Shown: positions 1 through 9,344 of the stretch, one piece after another
Position numbering within the stretch: the first letter of the stretch is position 1
How the letters are laid out: each line of letters starts with the position of its first letter
NCBI RefSeq assembly: GCF_013304735.1
Contig: NZ_JAAITI010000015.1
Coordinates: forward strand, 1-64,000
DNA length: 64,000 nt
Direction: 5' to 3'
Origin: Blautia luti
Lineage (GTDB): Bacteria > Bacillota > Clostridia > Lachnospirales > Lachnospiraceae
The notes under the pieces: model-generated
The model's database searches: none
What the model saw: the letters and a program-made list of their open reading frames with translations, nothing else
Told to the model about the DNA's origin: nothing
Position numbers and translations under genes: made by a program

Positions 1-10
1 AATGCAGTAG

Positions 11-745
11 TGGGAGAAGCAAGAATCCCCCTGCTTTAGCTGTGGGGAGTGTCAAACAGGTCTGCGCTATGAGGGCGGAAGAATGGTGGATATGTACCGT
101 ACTCTGGACAGTATCCCGGTTCTTGCAAAAGCAGGCGGTATTCTGGTGATGACCGATGAGATCCGTGGAACAGAGGCGGAAAAGAATCCGGAAAGCCTGA
201 ATATCCGGGTATTCCCGGGTGCTGACGGAAGCTTCAGATTGTATGAGGATGACAACGAAACCTGTGCTTACGAAAATGGTGCCTGTGTATTTACGGAAAT
301 GGATTATAAGGAAAAGGATCAGGGAGTGTTTACCATTCATCCCGCACAGGGAAAAACAGAGCTGATCCCGGCAAAGAGAGCTTATACCGTGGAGTTCTGT
401 AATTTTGCAAAAACAGGAACAGATACTGTGAAGGTTCTGGTTAACGGAGCAGAGACTGAGGCTGCTGTAAAATATGAAGAGAAGCTTCAGAAGATCTGTG
501 TGGAAGTGGAAGCAGACACAGCGGCAGAGGTGCAGATCATTCTCGCTGGCGAAGTGGCAGATAATCAGACAAAAGAGCGTGTCTTTGATTTCCTGAACCA
601 GGCAGAGATCGGTTTTGTACTGAAGGACAGATTATATCAGCTGATCACAGCAGGAAAGAAGCTGCCGGTTCTTTTATCTGAGCTTCAGTCCATGGAGCTG
701 GACAAGGATCTTTATGGAGCACTGATGGAGATACTGACTGCGTAA
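11..745 (+). CDS. GH31 family alpha-glucosidase, C-terminal part (5' edge damaged)
   Basis: The frame carries the end of a GH31 glycosidase: the strand-turn TGLRYEGGR, then the proximal beta-sandwich segment SIPVLAKAGGIL, followed by a distal beta-sandwich (DUF5110-like) and a helical tail. The catalytic barrel would lie upstream of the window. Family members release alpha-linked glucose or xylose from non-reducing ends. No signal can be judged. The 5' edge is odd: this frame has a TAG at 8-10, while NAVVGEARI in frame 1 (1-27) looks like the expected preceding strand and then meets its own TAG at 37-39. So at least one frameshift and a stop separate the two parts. Either the gene is a pseudogene or the first 60 bases contain sequence errors. 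Family call is firm, intactness is not. Confidence 0.7.
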   Translation, partial: WEKQESPCFSCGECQTGLRYEGGRMVDMYRTLDSIPVLAKAGGILVMTDEIRGTEAEKNPESLNIRVFPGADGSFRLYEDDNETCAYENGACVFTEMDYKEKDQGVFTIHPAQGKTELIPAKRAYTVEFCNFAKTGTDTVKVLVNGAETEAAVKYEEKLQKICVEVEADTAAEVQIILAGEVADNQTKERVFDFLNQAEIGFVLKDRLYQLITAGKKLPVLLSELQSMELDKDLYGALMEILTA

Positions 746-809
746 AATATGAATAAAATCGCGTTTCCAAACCATACTATCATTATTATCAAAAGAAAGG
801 ATGATCATA

Positions 810-1268
810 ATGATATTAAAGGAAAAAGAGCGCACAGTGATCCAGGATCTTCAGACACAGGAAAAAAGCTGCATTGAAAAATATGGAAAATATGCACAGC
901 AGGCCAGGGATCCGGAGCTTAAAAGCTTATTTCAGACTCTTCAGAAAAAAGAGCAGGAGCATTACGATTCCCTGAGCCAGGTGCTTTCCGGTACAGTTCC
1001 ACAGGTAAACTGTAATGACAGTGACGGCCGTGATTACCAGCCCAAGGCTGCTTACACATCGGTGATGTCCTCAGAGGATAAGGAACACGATGCTTTTCTT
1101 GCAACAGACTGTATCGGAACAGAAAAGCTGATTTCCGGAGAATACAACTCGGATGTTTTTGCTTTTGAAGACAGTGGTGTGCGGAAGCTTCTGGCAGATA
1201 TCCAGGTGGAAGAGCAGAACCATGCGGAGATGCTTTACAAATATAAGACTGTGAACGGAATGTTCTGA
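810..1268 (+). CDS. CotF-like spore coat / ferritin-like protein
   Basis: A 152-residue all-helical protein of the Coat F (CotF) ferritin-like type. Two helix pairs carry acidic and histidine residues typical of the fold, for example KKEQEHYDSL in the first half and EEQNHAEMLYKYK near the C-terminus. CotF-like proteins are spore coat or germination-associated in Bacillota; the function of the clostridial versions is not established. An ATG nine bases earlier at 801 directly abuts the AAAGAAAGG ribosome site (793-800), so the ATG at 810, with normal spacing, is preferred. A hairpin with a T-run follows immediately, so it is probably monocistronic or the end of a unit. Confidence 0.8.
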   Translation: MILKEKERTVIQDLQTQEKSCIEKYGKYAQQARDPELKSLFQTLQKKEQEHYDSLSQVLSGTVPQVNCNDSDGRDYQPKAAYTSVMSSEDKEHDAFLATDCIGTEKLISGEYNSDVFAFEDSGVRKLLADIQVEEQNHAEMLYKYKTVNGMF

Positions 1269-1273
1269 TATAT

Positions 1274-1317
1274 AAAAAAGAGGGAGGATTTCAGTAATGG
1301 AATTCTTCCTTTTTTTG
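1274..1317 (+). terminator. Intrinsic terminator after the CotF-like gene
   Basis: AGGGAGGA pairs imperfectly (G-T pairs) with TCTTCCT, followed by a run of seven T. It starts six bases after the stop codon. Confidence 0.6.
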
Positions 1318-1376
1318 TTATATAATCAGGAGAACAGCAGGGAGAAATACTTTCCTGCAAAGAGAGGAGAATAAAT

Positions 1377-1556
1377 ATGAAGGGAACCAGCTGCGAATAC
1401 TGTGCAAACTATACATATGATGAAGAGTGCGACGAATATTACTGTGATGTCAATCTGGATGAGGATGAATATTATCGTTTTGTGAGCAGTGATTACAAGG
1501 AATGTCCGTATTATCGTTCCGGAGATGAATATAAGGTGGTACGTCATCAGATGTGA
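1377..1556 (+). CDS. Small DUF6472-type protein, 59 residues
   Basis: A 59-residue protein beginning MKGTSCEYCANYTYDEECDE. It has five cysteines (CxxC at 6-9, then 18, 23 and 46) and a strongly acidic, tyrosine-rich composition, with a basic tail KVVRHQM. The cysteine spacing suggests a small metal-binding knuckle (inference). It matches, from memory, the short DUF6472 family of Lachnospiraceae, whose function is unknown. The ribosome site AGAGAGGAG (1361-1369) lies eight bases before the ATG. It stands alone between the CotF-like gene and the dehydratase operon. Confidence 0.78.
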   Translation: MKGTSCEYCANYTYDEECDEYYCDVNLDEDEYYRFVSSDYKECPYYRSGDEYKVVRHQM

Positions 1557-1601
1557 TACAGAGTAACGGAAAAAATAGAGCAGAAGATAATGTGATAAGA
1601 C

Positions 1602-1654
1602 AAATGCAGGTTTTCCACGAAAAGGAATGCGAGTTTTGTGGAAAATCTGCATTT
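1602..1654. repeat. 17-nt-arm inverted repeat downstream of the small protein gene
   Basis: Arms at 1602-1618 and 1638-1654 (AAATGCAGgTTTTCCAC against GTGGAAAAtCTGCATTT) pair almost perfectly around a 19-nt loop. No long T-run follows in either direction, so it could be a weak bidirectional terminator or an mRNA-stabilising stem. Confidence 0.55.
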
Positions 1655-1703
1655 TGATGTTTTGATATGTGCAAAAGGCTTCAAATTTGTAAAAATTAGC
1701 GTG

Positions 1704-1732
1704 TTTACATTTGAAAAAAATATCTTTATAAT
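1704..1732 (+). promoter_or_regulatory. Sigma-A promoter of the dehydratase/activase operon
   Basis: -35 TTTACA (1704-1709), 17-nt spacer, perfect -10 TATAAT (1727-1732). Transcription would start near 1739, leaving about 135 nt of leader before the TTG start codon. Confidence 0.8.
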
Positions 1733-1739
1733 AAAAATA

Positions 1740-1872
1740 TTGGTCTGACAGGTGGAGCCTTTATACCATCCAGACGATGATAATGCTACAGGATTTTGTC
1801 TGAGACAAAATTTCGGGTAAGCGTCTGACAGACTTATAATAGATTTTTTGATTTGACGGAGGATGTGACAGA
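1740..1872 (+). promoter_or_regulatory. Folded 5' leader of unknown class
   Basis: The leader holds a nested structure. CAGACG (1771-1776) pairs with CGTCTG (1822-1827) and encloses a perfect 9+9 palindrome ATTTTGTCT-g-AGACAAAAT (1793-1811). GTCTG motifs recur at 1743 and 1823 and could compete for the same partner. It matches no riboswitch consensus I can recall. It may be a regulatory RNA, or the palindrome may be a DNA operator downstream of the promoter. The ribosome site GGAGGA is at 1858-1863. Confidence 0.45.
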
Positions 1873-3153
1873 TTGGATATTATAAAGAAATTCGGGGATA
1901 TGGTGGGAGAGAGATCCATCAGGGATCCGGAAAAAGCACGAAAACTTCTTCTCACTGGATACCGGCTTCAGGAAAAACGTCTGCAGCTTTTTCCTGACAG
2001 GAAGCTTCCGGCTTCGGGACAGTATGTAGCCCGTGTAGTCATGCAGAATATTATCAAAGCCCTTGCAAAACCGGACGATACCGCGCTTGTGAGCATTTTT
2101 GTACCGGGAGAGCTTCTGACAGCAGCAGGGATCACTCCGTATTCCGTGGAGGCAATGTCCTGCTTCATCGCCGGAACCAGATGTGAGCAGGCATTTCTGG
2201 CACAGACGGAATCAGAGGGCTTTCCGGAAACCATGTGCTCCTATCACAGAGTTTTTCTGGGAGCGTCCATGACAGGATTGGTACCGAAGCCCAAATGTAC
2301 CATCTACACAAACCTTGCCTGCGATGGAAACATGATGACGTTTCCTTATCTGAAACAGAAATATCAGATCCCGGGCTTTTATATTGACGTACCCTATGAA
2401 AAAAATCAGGATTCCATCAGCTATGTTGCAGATCAGCTCCGTGAGCTGAAGAAATTCCTGGAGGATGTAGGCGGGAAAAAAATCTCCGAGCAGTCGGTAC
2501 AGCGTGCAGTTGCCAACAGCAATGAAGCGGCCTCCTATTACAGCAGCCAGCTTGCCCTCAGAAAAGATCACGATCCGGTGACTTCCCTGACAAACGAGCT
2601 GTATGCGATCTTTATGTGCCATCTTCTGGCAGGTTCAGAGGAATCCCTGAAATACACAAAAATGCTTCTTGAGGATGTGAAGAAGGCACCAAAGGGGGAA
2701 GGTCTTCATATTTTGTGGATGCATATGATGCCGTTTTTGCAGGAGCCGGTAAAGGATGTATTTAATTACAGCCAGAACGTGCATATCCGTGCCTGTGATT
2801 TTGTTGCAGACGGTTTTCAGCGGATGCAGGCCTCGGATCCTTATGAGGCCCTTGCGGAAAAAATGGTCAACTGCATTTACAACGGAAGTGTGAAGCAGAG
2901 GATCCGGCGTGCCCAGGAGCTGGCGAACCTTACAGAGGCAGACGGCGGGATCCTTTTTGCGCATTGGGGCTGCAAGGGAACCATCGGAGCTTCCAGCCTG
3001 ATCAAAAATTCTCTGGAAAATGCAGGACTTCCAACCATGGTCCTGGACGGTGACGGCTGCAACCCGGCCAATTCCAGTGACGGCCAGGTATCCACACGGC
3101 TTCAGGCATATCTGGAAATGCTGTCAGAAGGTAAGGAGGAAAAACGGTCATGA
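1873..3153 (+). CDS. 2-hydroxyacyl-CoA dehydratase-like protein (HgdB/BcrC family)
   Basis: A 426-residue protein of the 2-hydroxyacyl-CoA dehydratase D-component family (HgdA/HgdB, BcrB/BcrC). It has the cysteines expected to hold an iron-sulfur cluster in ETMCSYHR, NLACDGNMM and HWGCKGT, and ends with the family's DGDGCNPANSSDGQ motif. The start is a TTG with a GGAGG site 10 nt upstream. It overlaps the next gene by ATGA, so the two are translationally coupled. Family enzymes need an ATP-driven one-electron activase, which the next gene supplies. No CoA-transferase or acyl-CoA dehydrogenase lies nearby, so a true amino-acid fermentation dehydratase is unproven. A double-cubane-cluster reductase role is an alternative. 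Confidence 0.85.
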   Translation: MDIIKKFGDMVGERSIRDPEKARKLLLTGYRLQEKRLQLFPDRKLPASGQYVARVVMQNIIKALAKPDDTALVSIFVPGELLTAAGITPYSVEAMSCFIAGTRCEQAFLAQTESEGFPETMCSYHRVFLGASMTGLVPKPKCTIYTNLACDGNMMTFPYLKQKYQIPGFYIDVPYEKNQDSISYVADQLRELKKFLEDVGGKKISEQSVQRAVANSNEAASYYSSQLALRKDHDPVTSLTNELYAIFMCHLLAGSEESLKYTKMLLEDVKKAPKGEGLHILWMHMMPFLQEPVKDVFNYSQNVHIRACDFVADGFQRMQASDPYEALAEKMVNCIYNGSVKQRIRRAQELANLTEADGGILFAHWGCKGTIGASSLIKNSLENAGLPTMVLDGDGCNPANSSDGQVSTRLQAYLEMLSEGKEEKRS

Positions 3154-4847
3154 TACATTACGTCTGTAAATATACACCGCTGGAGTTGTTTAAGGGCTTT
3201 GGCGAGGAATGTGCGGTTCTTGAGGAAATGCCGGAGAATTTTGAGCTTTCGGACCAGATCGCCCATGCCAATCTCTGCGGCTTCGGAAAATCTGTGATCC
3301 AGGCAGTGCTGGAGGGAAAGGTAGAGCAGCTTGTTCTTGTTAACTGCTGTGATTCCATGCGCCGTGTGTACGACATTGTGGAAAGTACCGGTAAATGTAA
3401 ATTTCTGTACATGCTGGACATGCCTCATGAGGATAACGACTGTGAAAAGGTGAAGCTTGCCCAGGGCATCCACCGTCTGAAGAAAGCTTATGAGAAATTT
3501 TCGGGGAAAACCTTCGACAGAAGTGGATTTCTGAATGCTTTTTCCCATGAGACTGTGGATAACCAGCCGTATATCGGTGTTCTGGGTGTCCGTGTCAGCG
3601 GTGTCCTGGAAAAAATGATCCGGGATAATATCCGCATGGATGTGGAAAACCTGACCTGTACAGGCGGAAGACGTCTTGCAGTGATCCGTGAGGAACTGGA
3701 AAAAATGGAAGACGATGCCATGTTTCTGGCTTATGCGGATGCACTTCTTTCCCAGATGCCCTGCTTCCGTATGAACAACAGCACCCGAAGAAACCGGCTG
3801 TATTTGGATCCGAACCTGAAGGGGATCATTTATCATACTATTAAATTCTGCGACTATTACGGATTTGAGTATGCAAGCATCAAGCGTGATATCAAGGTTC
3901 CGCTTCTGAAGATCGAGACAGATTTTACAAGCCAGAGTGCAGGACAGCTCCTTACCAGAGTGCAGGCTTTTGCGGAGACCCTGGAAGGCTCTGAGGATAT
4001 GGACCCATCAAAAGGAATCAGTGAGGAGATAAGGAAAAAAATGGAATCAGGAGTTTATTATGTGGCAGGGATCGACAGCGGTTCCACAAGTACGGATGTT
4101 GTGATCCTGGATAAAGACGGAAAAATTAAATCGACCATGATCATTCCCACAGGCGGCGGCGCTATGATGAGTGCAGAGAAGAGCCTGGAGATGGCCGTGG
4201 AAAAAGCAGGGATCAGGAAAGAAGATATCGTGCGTATCGTTACTACCGGATATGGACGTGCCTATATTGACAGTGGTGATGACAGTATCACAGAGATTAC
4301 CTGTCACGCAAAGGGAGCCCATTATCTGAATCCGAATGTGCGTACAGTTATCGACATCGGCGGTCAGGATATCAAGGCGATCAGCATTGACGAGAACGGT
4401 GCGGTAAAAAATTTCCTGATGAACGATAAATGTGCAGCAGGAACCGGACGATTCCTGGAAATGATGGCCCGTACTCTTGGACTTTCCCTGGAGGAGATGA
4501 GTACCCGTGGTCTGGATTGGAAAGAGAACGTAGTGATCTCAAGCATGTGTACTGTATTTGCAGAGTCCGAGGTAGTTTCCCTGGTTGCCCAGAATAAGGA
4601 CGTGGCAGATATCATCCATGGTCTGAATGTATCTGTTGCTTCCAAGGTAGGAGCTCTTGCAGCCCGCCTTGGCAAAAAGAATCCGGGGGAATACATGATG
4701 ACCGGTGGTGTTGCCAGAAATAAAGGTATCATCCAGGCACTGGAGGAGAAGCTGGGTGCGAAGCTTTATATCTGTGATGAGGCACAGCTTTGTGGTGCGC
4801 TTGGTGCGGCACTGTTTGCTTATGAGAAGTGTAATGCGGCACGGTGA
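3150..4847 (+). CDS. Fused dehydratase-like domain + CoA-enzyme activase (BadF/HgdC ATPase)
   Basis: A 565-residue two-domain protein. Residues 1-295 are a second 2-hydroxyacyl-CoA dehydratase-type domain (NLCGFGKS, VNCCDSMRR, LDMPHE). Residues 305-560 are an ASKHA-fold activase of the HgdC/BadF type: VAGIDSGSTSTD phosphate loop, DIGGQD, NDKCAAGTGRF and SSMCTVFAESE, whose two cysteines ligate the subunit-bridging [4Fe-4S] cluster in the homodimer. Activases couple ATP hydrolysis to low-potential electron transfer into the dehydratase. In the classical systems activase and dehydratase subunits are separate proteins, so this covalent fusion next to a free HgdB-like partner is notable. It overlaps the upstream stop by four bases. 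Confidence 0.88.
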   Translation: MIHYVCKYTPLELFKGFGEECAVLEEMPENFELSDQIAHANLCGFGKSVIQAVLEGKVEQLVLVNCCDSMRRVYDIVESTGKCKFLYMLDMPHEDNDCEKVKLAQGIHRLKKAYEKFSGKTFDRSGFLNAFSHETVDNQPYIGVLGVRVSGVLEKMIRDNIRMDVENLTCTGGRRLAVIREELEKMEDDAMFLAYADALLSQMPCFRMNNSTRRNRLYLDPNLKGIIYHTIKFCDYYGFEYASIKRDIKVPLLKIETDFTSQSAGQLLTRVQAFAETLEGSEDMDPSKGISEEIRKKMESGVYYVAGIDSGSTSTDVVILDKDGKIKSTMIIPTGGGAMMSAEKSLEMAVEKAGIRKEDIVRIVTTGYGRAYIDSGDDSITEITCHAKGAHYLNPNVRTVIDIGGQDIKAISIDENGAVKNFLMNDKCAAGTGRFLEMMARTLGLSLEEMSTRGLDWKENVVISSMCTVFAESEVVSLVAQNKDVADIIHGLNVSVASKVGALAARLGKKNPGEYMMTGGVARNKGIIQALEEKLGAKLYICDEAQLCGALGAALFAYEKCNAAR

Positions 4848-4901
4848 TCAGATCAGACAAGTTGCCTGCGCAGTGAATGCAGAGTGTGAATATCCTTTTG
4901 G

Positions 4902-5678
4902 TCAGGGGCGGCGTGCCCACTCACTGGGCGAACAGCCACAGTTCTTTCGGAAGTACCGGCTGAAGTGGGAGAGATTTGAAAATCCGCACAGCAGAGCCAC
5001 CTGTTGAACAGGCAGAGCTTCGTTGGTGAGCAGATTTTTGGCTTTTTCCAGACGGAGCAGATTCAGGTCAGCATGAGGGGTGCTGTCAAAAAAATTCCGG
5101 TAACAGGAATAAAACTGACTTTTTTCGAGATTAGCCATGGCGCAGAGCTTTTCTGTTGTCCATGGCTTTTCGTAATTTGTAAGCATTTCCAGACGGATTT
5201 TTTGGAACAGGCTGCAGAGCTCCGAGTCTGAAGACTTGTTTGTATCTGTACTGCGGAGTTCCCGCGAGGCTGTGATCATCAGCTGGCAGAGCAGGGCATA
5301 CTCGTAGTCCCGGGAAAAAACTTCTCTGTTCAGATATTCATGCTGCAGCTTCTGGATACAGTGATCGATCTCCTGGCAGTCACTGGGGTAAAAAATTTCG
5401 TTGCAGGGAAGTCCGAACCGTTTTGCCAGGTTTTCTCCGCAGGAAAAATGGACATAACTGTTCCGGAATTTTCGCACAGCCTGATAATGCTGGGGATTTC
5501 CCGGAATATAAAAGATGCAGGCATTATCCCGGGTGACAGTAAGCTGACCGCCCAGATAAACCTTCATTGGTGTTTTAAATAAAAGAAAAAGAAAATCTCC
5601 GCTTCCCTCCGGCCGGAAAATCCTGTCGTAATCGGAGTTGGAACGGTTGTATTCGCAGAAATTTAAGGTGAAATCCAT
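4902..5678 (-). CDS. AraC family transcriptional regulator
   Basis: A 258-residue regulator with an N-terminal cupin-like sensor (about 1-145) and two C-terminal helix-turn-helix motifs (about 160-258; KLCAMANLEKSQFYSCYRNF and QVALLCGFSNLSHFSRYFRK). It is transcribed away from the arabinofuranosidase gene across a 341-nt region, the usual arrangement for a local activator responding to a sugar. An AAAGGAG site precedes the ATG with a rather long (13 nt) spacer. The arabinoside link is inferred from position. Confidence 0.85.
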   Translation of the reverse strand: MDFTLNFCEYNRSNSDYDRIFRPEGSGDFLFLLFKTPMKVYLGGQLTVTRDNACIFYIPGNPQHYQAVRKFRNSYVHFSCGENLAKRFGLPCNEIFYPSDCQEIDHCIQKLQHEYLNREVFSRDYEYALLCQLMITASRELRSTDTNKSSDSELCSLFQKIRLEMLTNYEKPWTTEKLCAMANLEKSQFYSCYRNFFDSTPHADLNLLRLEKAKNLLTNEALPVQQVALLCGFSNLSHFSRYFRKNCGCSPSEWARRP

Positions 5679-7525
<1,847 letters not shown>

Positions 7526-7550
7526 ACGTGGGTGAAGTATAGTAAAAGCA

Positions 7551-7579
7551 GTTACAGAAAATGTAAATCATGCTACATT
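7551..7579 (+). promoter_or_regulatory. Possible promoter of the aldo/keto reductase gene
   Basis: GTTACA, 17-nt spacer, TACATT with an upstream TG (extended -10). Each box has four of six consensus bases, so this is tentative. Confidence 0.4.
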
Positions 7580-7592
7580 ATGGGAGGTTTTT

Positions 7593-8582
7593 ATGTACAC
7601 ACCTGCAAAGGAACGATACGAAACTATGGAGTACAACCGCTGCGGTGAAAGCGGTCTGATGCTTCCGAAGGTGTCTCTTGGATTATGGCATAATTTCGGA
7701 GATACTTCTGATTATGAAAACATGAAGCAGCTGTGCTTTACAGCTTTTGACAATGGTATCACACAGTTTGACCTTGCCAATAATTACGGACCTGCCTATG
7801 GAAGTGCGGAACGGAATTTCGGCAAGATCCTGAAAGAAGAACTGATGCCATACCGTGATGAGCTGATCATCACAACAAAGGCAGGCTATGATATGTGGGA
7901 GGGCCCTTATGGAAACTGGGGCAGCCGCAAGTATCTTCTGGCGAGCCTTGACCAGAGCCTGAAGCGCATGGGTCTGGAATATGTGGATATTTTTTACCAT
8001 CACAGAATGGACCCGGAGACTCCGCTTGAGGAGACTATGGGGGCGCTGGCAACAGCGGTTCAGCAGGGCAAGGCCCTTTATGTTGGACTTTCCAATTATG
8101 ATGGAAAAACCTTAAGCCAGGCGGCAGCGATCCTGAAGGATCTGAAATGTCCCTTTGTGATCAACCAGAACCGGTATTCCATTTTTGACAGAACTGTGGA
8201 AGAAAACGGTCTCAAGAGAACCACCGGCATTTTGAAAAAAGGGCTGATCACCTTTAGCCCTCTTGCTCAGGGACAGCTGACAGACCGTTACCTGAACGGG
8301 ATCCCGGAGGACAGCCGTATCCGCAAAGATGGAAGATTCCTTAAGGAAAGTGTGCTGACGCCGGAGCGTCTGGATCAGATCCGGAGACTGAACGATTTGG
8401 CAGCCCAGCGTGGAGAGAAGCTGGCTGATATGGCGCTTGGCTGGCTGCTTCAGCATAAGGAAGTTACCAGTGTTCTGATCGGAGCTTCCAAGCCGCAGCA
8501 GATCCTTGATAATGTGAAAGCGATCCACTGTGCACCGTTTACAGCTGAGGAGCTGCGTCTGATCGACGAGATCTCAAAATAA
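7593..8582 (+). CDS. Aldo/keto reductase (YghZ / L-glyceraldehyde-3-phosphate reductase type)
   Basis: A 329-residue NAD(P)H-dependent oxidoreductase with the AKR TIM barrel. The catalytic tetrad is visible as Asp and Tyr in FDLANNYG, Lys in TTKAGYDM and His in IFYHHRMD; the C-terminal cofactor site is VLIGASKPQQILDN. The segment GPYGNWGSRKYLLASLDQSL is characteristic of the YghZ/AKR14 group, which reduces L-glyceraldehyde 3-phosphate or methylglyoxal in vitro. A GGGAGG site fits the ATG chosen. The real substrate is unknown; its position suggests sugar or aldehyde metabolism. Confidence 0.88.
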   Translation: MYTPAKERYETMEYNRCGESGLMLPKVSLGLWHNFGDTSDYENMKQLCFTAFDNGITQFDLANNYGPAYGSAERNFGKILKEELMPYRDELIITTKAGYDMWEGPYGNWGSRKYLLASLDQSLKRMGLEYVDIFYHHRMDPETPLEETMGALATAVQQGKALYVGLSNYDGKTLSQAAAILKDLKCPFVINQNRYSIFDRTVEENGLKRTTGILKKGLITFSPLAQGQLTDRYLNGIPEDSRIRKDGRFLKESVLTPERLDQIRRLNDLAAQRGEKLADMALGWLLQHKEVTSVLIGASKPQQILDNVKAIHCAPFTAEELRLIDEISK

Positions 8583-8591
8583 GATTTATAT

Positions 8592-8635
8592 ACTTCCTGT
8601 TTTACTATGAAAAGTAGTGAAGCAGGGAGTTTTTT
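8592..8635 (+). terminator. Intrinsic terminator after the aldo/keto reductase
   Basis: ACTTCCTG pairs with CAGGGAGT with an additional inner ACTA/AGT stem, followed by six T. Confidence 0.7.
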
Positions 8636-8644
8636 ATGCCAAAA

Positions 8645-8860
8645 TAATTGTTTAACTGAATTAGGAAAGTTTCCGGGTTACTGTTCACTGGTAATATTCC
8701 GCGAGGTGTTTTTTGTGAGCGAAGGTCACAGAAAACCCGAGACATACCGCGCGAATTTATGCGATTAGCATAAATTCTGTGCATCGCGAAGCGTGTTGCT
8801 GAGAACGGAGTGAACAGTAAAGTCTCCGGCGGGAGTGCAAAGAGCAATAAGCAGTGGAGG
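8645..8860. repeat. Intergenic hairpin repeat (dispersed family member)
   Basis: No gene. A 143-nt foldback is bounded by a perfect 12-nt inverted repeat (TTACTGTTCACT at 8678-8689, AGTGAACAGTAA at 8809-8820) and contains a perfect 10+10 stem GAATTTATGC/GCATAAATTC (8753-8777). Its outer parts (TTAACTGAATTAGGAAAGTTTCC near 8651; CAATAAGCAGTGGAGG near 8845) resemble the elements at 17617 and 56533, so it looks like the same family carrying an inserted inner hairpin. Confidence 0.55.
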
Positions 8861-8861
8861 T

Positions 8862-8890
8862 TTGACAACGGGATAGGTGTGTGCTATATT
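8862..8890 (+). promoter_or_regulatory. Promoter of the thiamine salvage operon
   Basis: TTGACA (8862-8867), 17-nt spacer, TATATT (8885-8890). It lies just before the TPP riboswitch, with a start near 8897. Confidence 0.8.
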
Positions 8891-8911
8891 GAAAAACAGA
8901 AAAGAAAAGAG

Positions 8912-8992
8912 CCAGCGGGAGCTTGTGTGACAGGCTGAGAGGAAGATAGATCTTCGACCGTACCTGATTTGGGTAATGCCAACGGAGGGATT
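8912..8992 (+). promoter_or_regulatory. TPP riboswitch
   Basis: The two conserved TPP-binding strands are present in order: CTGAGA (8935-8940) with a variable P3 stem GAAGAT/ATCTTC, then GACC, ACCTGATTTGGGTAATGCC (8962-8980) and the closing GGAGGGA. It controls the downstream thiW-thiM-thiE genes by sensing thiamine pyrophosphate and is followed at once by a terminator-like hairpin. Confidence 0.93.
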
Positions 8993-9000
8993 GTGATCTG

Positions 9001-9044
9001 AGAGCGTGTCTCCGTGGAGTTTGCCATGGGATGCGCTCTTTTCG
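9001..9044 (+). terminator. Riboswitch-associated terminator hairpin
   Basis: AGAGCG (9001-9006) pairs with CGCTCT (9034-9039) over an inner CTCC/GGAG stem, followed by TTTC. It sits where the expression platform of the first TPP element should be. Confidence 0.5.
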
Positions 9045-9201
9045 GATGCAGGAATGGAACTGGAATGGTCTGACAATGTGGGGATGTGAAAGTGACAGAG
9101 ACTGCATGTGGAGCTTCTGCGAAAGAGCGGGCAGGAAGGGGAGCGCCTTAATGTCTGGCAGGAGAGTGATATTCCGGAGGATTTTTCCGGAAGGATCATG
9201 T

Positions 9202-9295
9202 AAGCGATGGGAATCCGTGTTTTCGGAGTGAGAGGAAGTAAGGGAACTTCGACCGCCAAAATCTAAGGGCAGACTGCAGCAGACGGGAAGCTTTT
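9202..9295 (+). promoter_or_regulatory. Second, divergent TPP-riboswitch-like element
   Basis: The layout repeats that of the element at 8912: P1 AAGC/GCTT, GGGAA, a P2 stem TCCG/CGGA, GTGAGA in place of CTGAGA, a P3 stem GAAGT/ACTTC, GACCG, a less conserved CAGACTGC segment and the closing ACGGGAAGC. The ACCTGAT..GGGTAATGCC strand is degenerate, so it may be a decayed copy or a variant aptamer. A CTGATATTTCAG stem right before the ribosome site of thiW could be its output. Confidence 0.5.
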
Positions 9296-9344
9296 GCCCG
9301 GATCTGACAGGGCTCTGCCTGATATTTCAGGGAGGAAAAACACT

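Noticed and set aside
1873-4847. A complete 2-hydroxyglutarate (glutamate) fermentation locus
   Set aside because: No CoA-transferase, 2-hydroxyglutarate dehydrogenase, decarboxylase or Etf genes accompany the dehydratase-like genes.
9031-9231. A 66-codon frame inside the thi leader
   Set aside because: It lies between two riboswitch-type elements, starts within the terminator hairpin and runs into the second element; no protein-like pattern.
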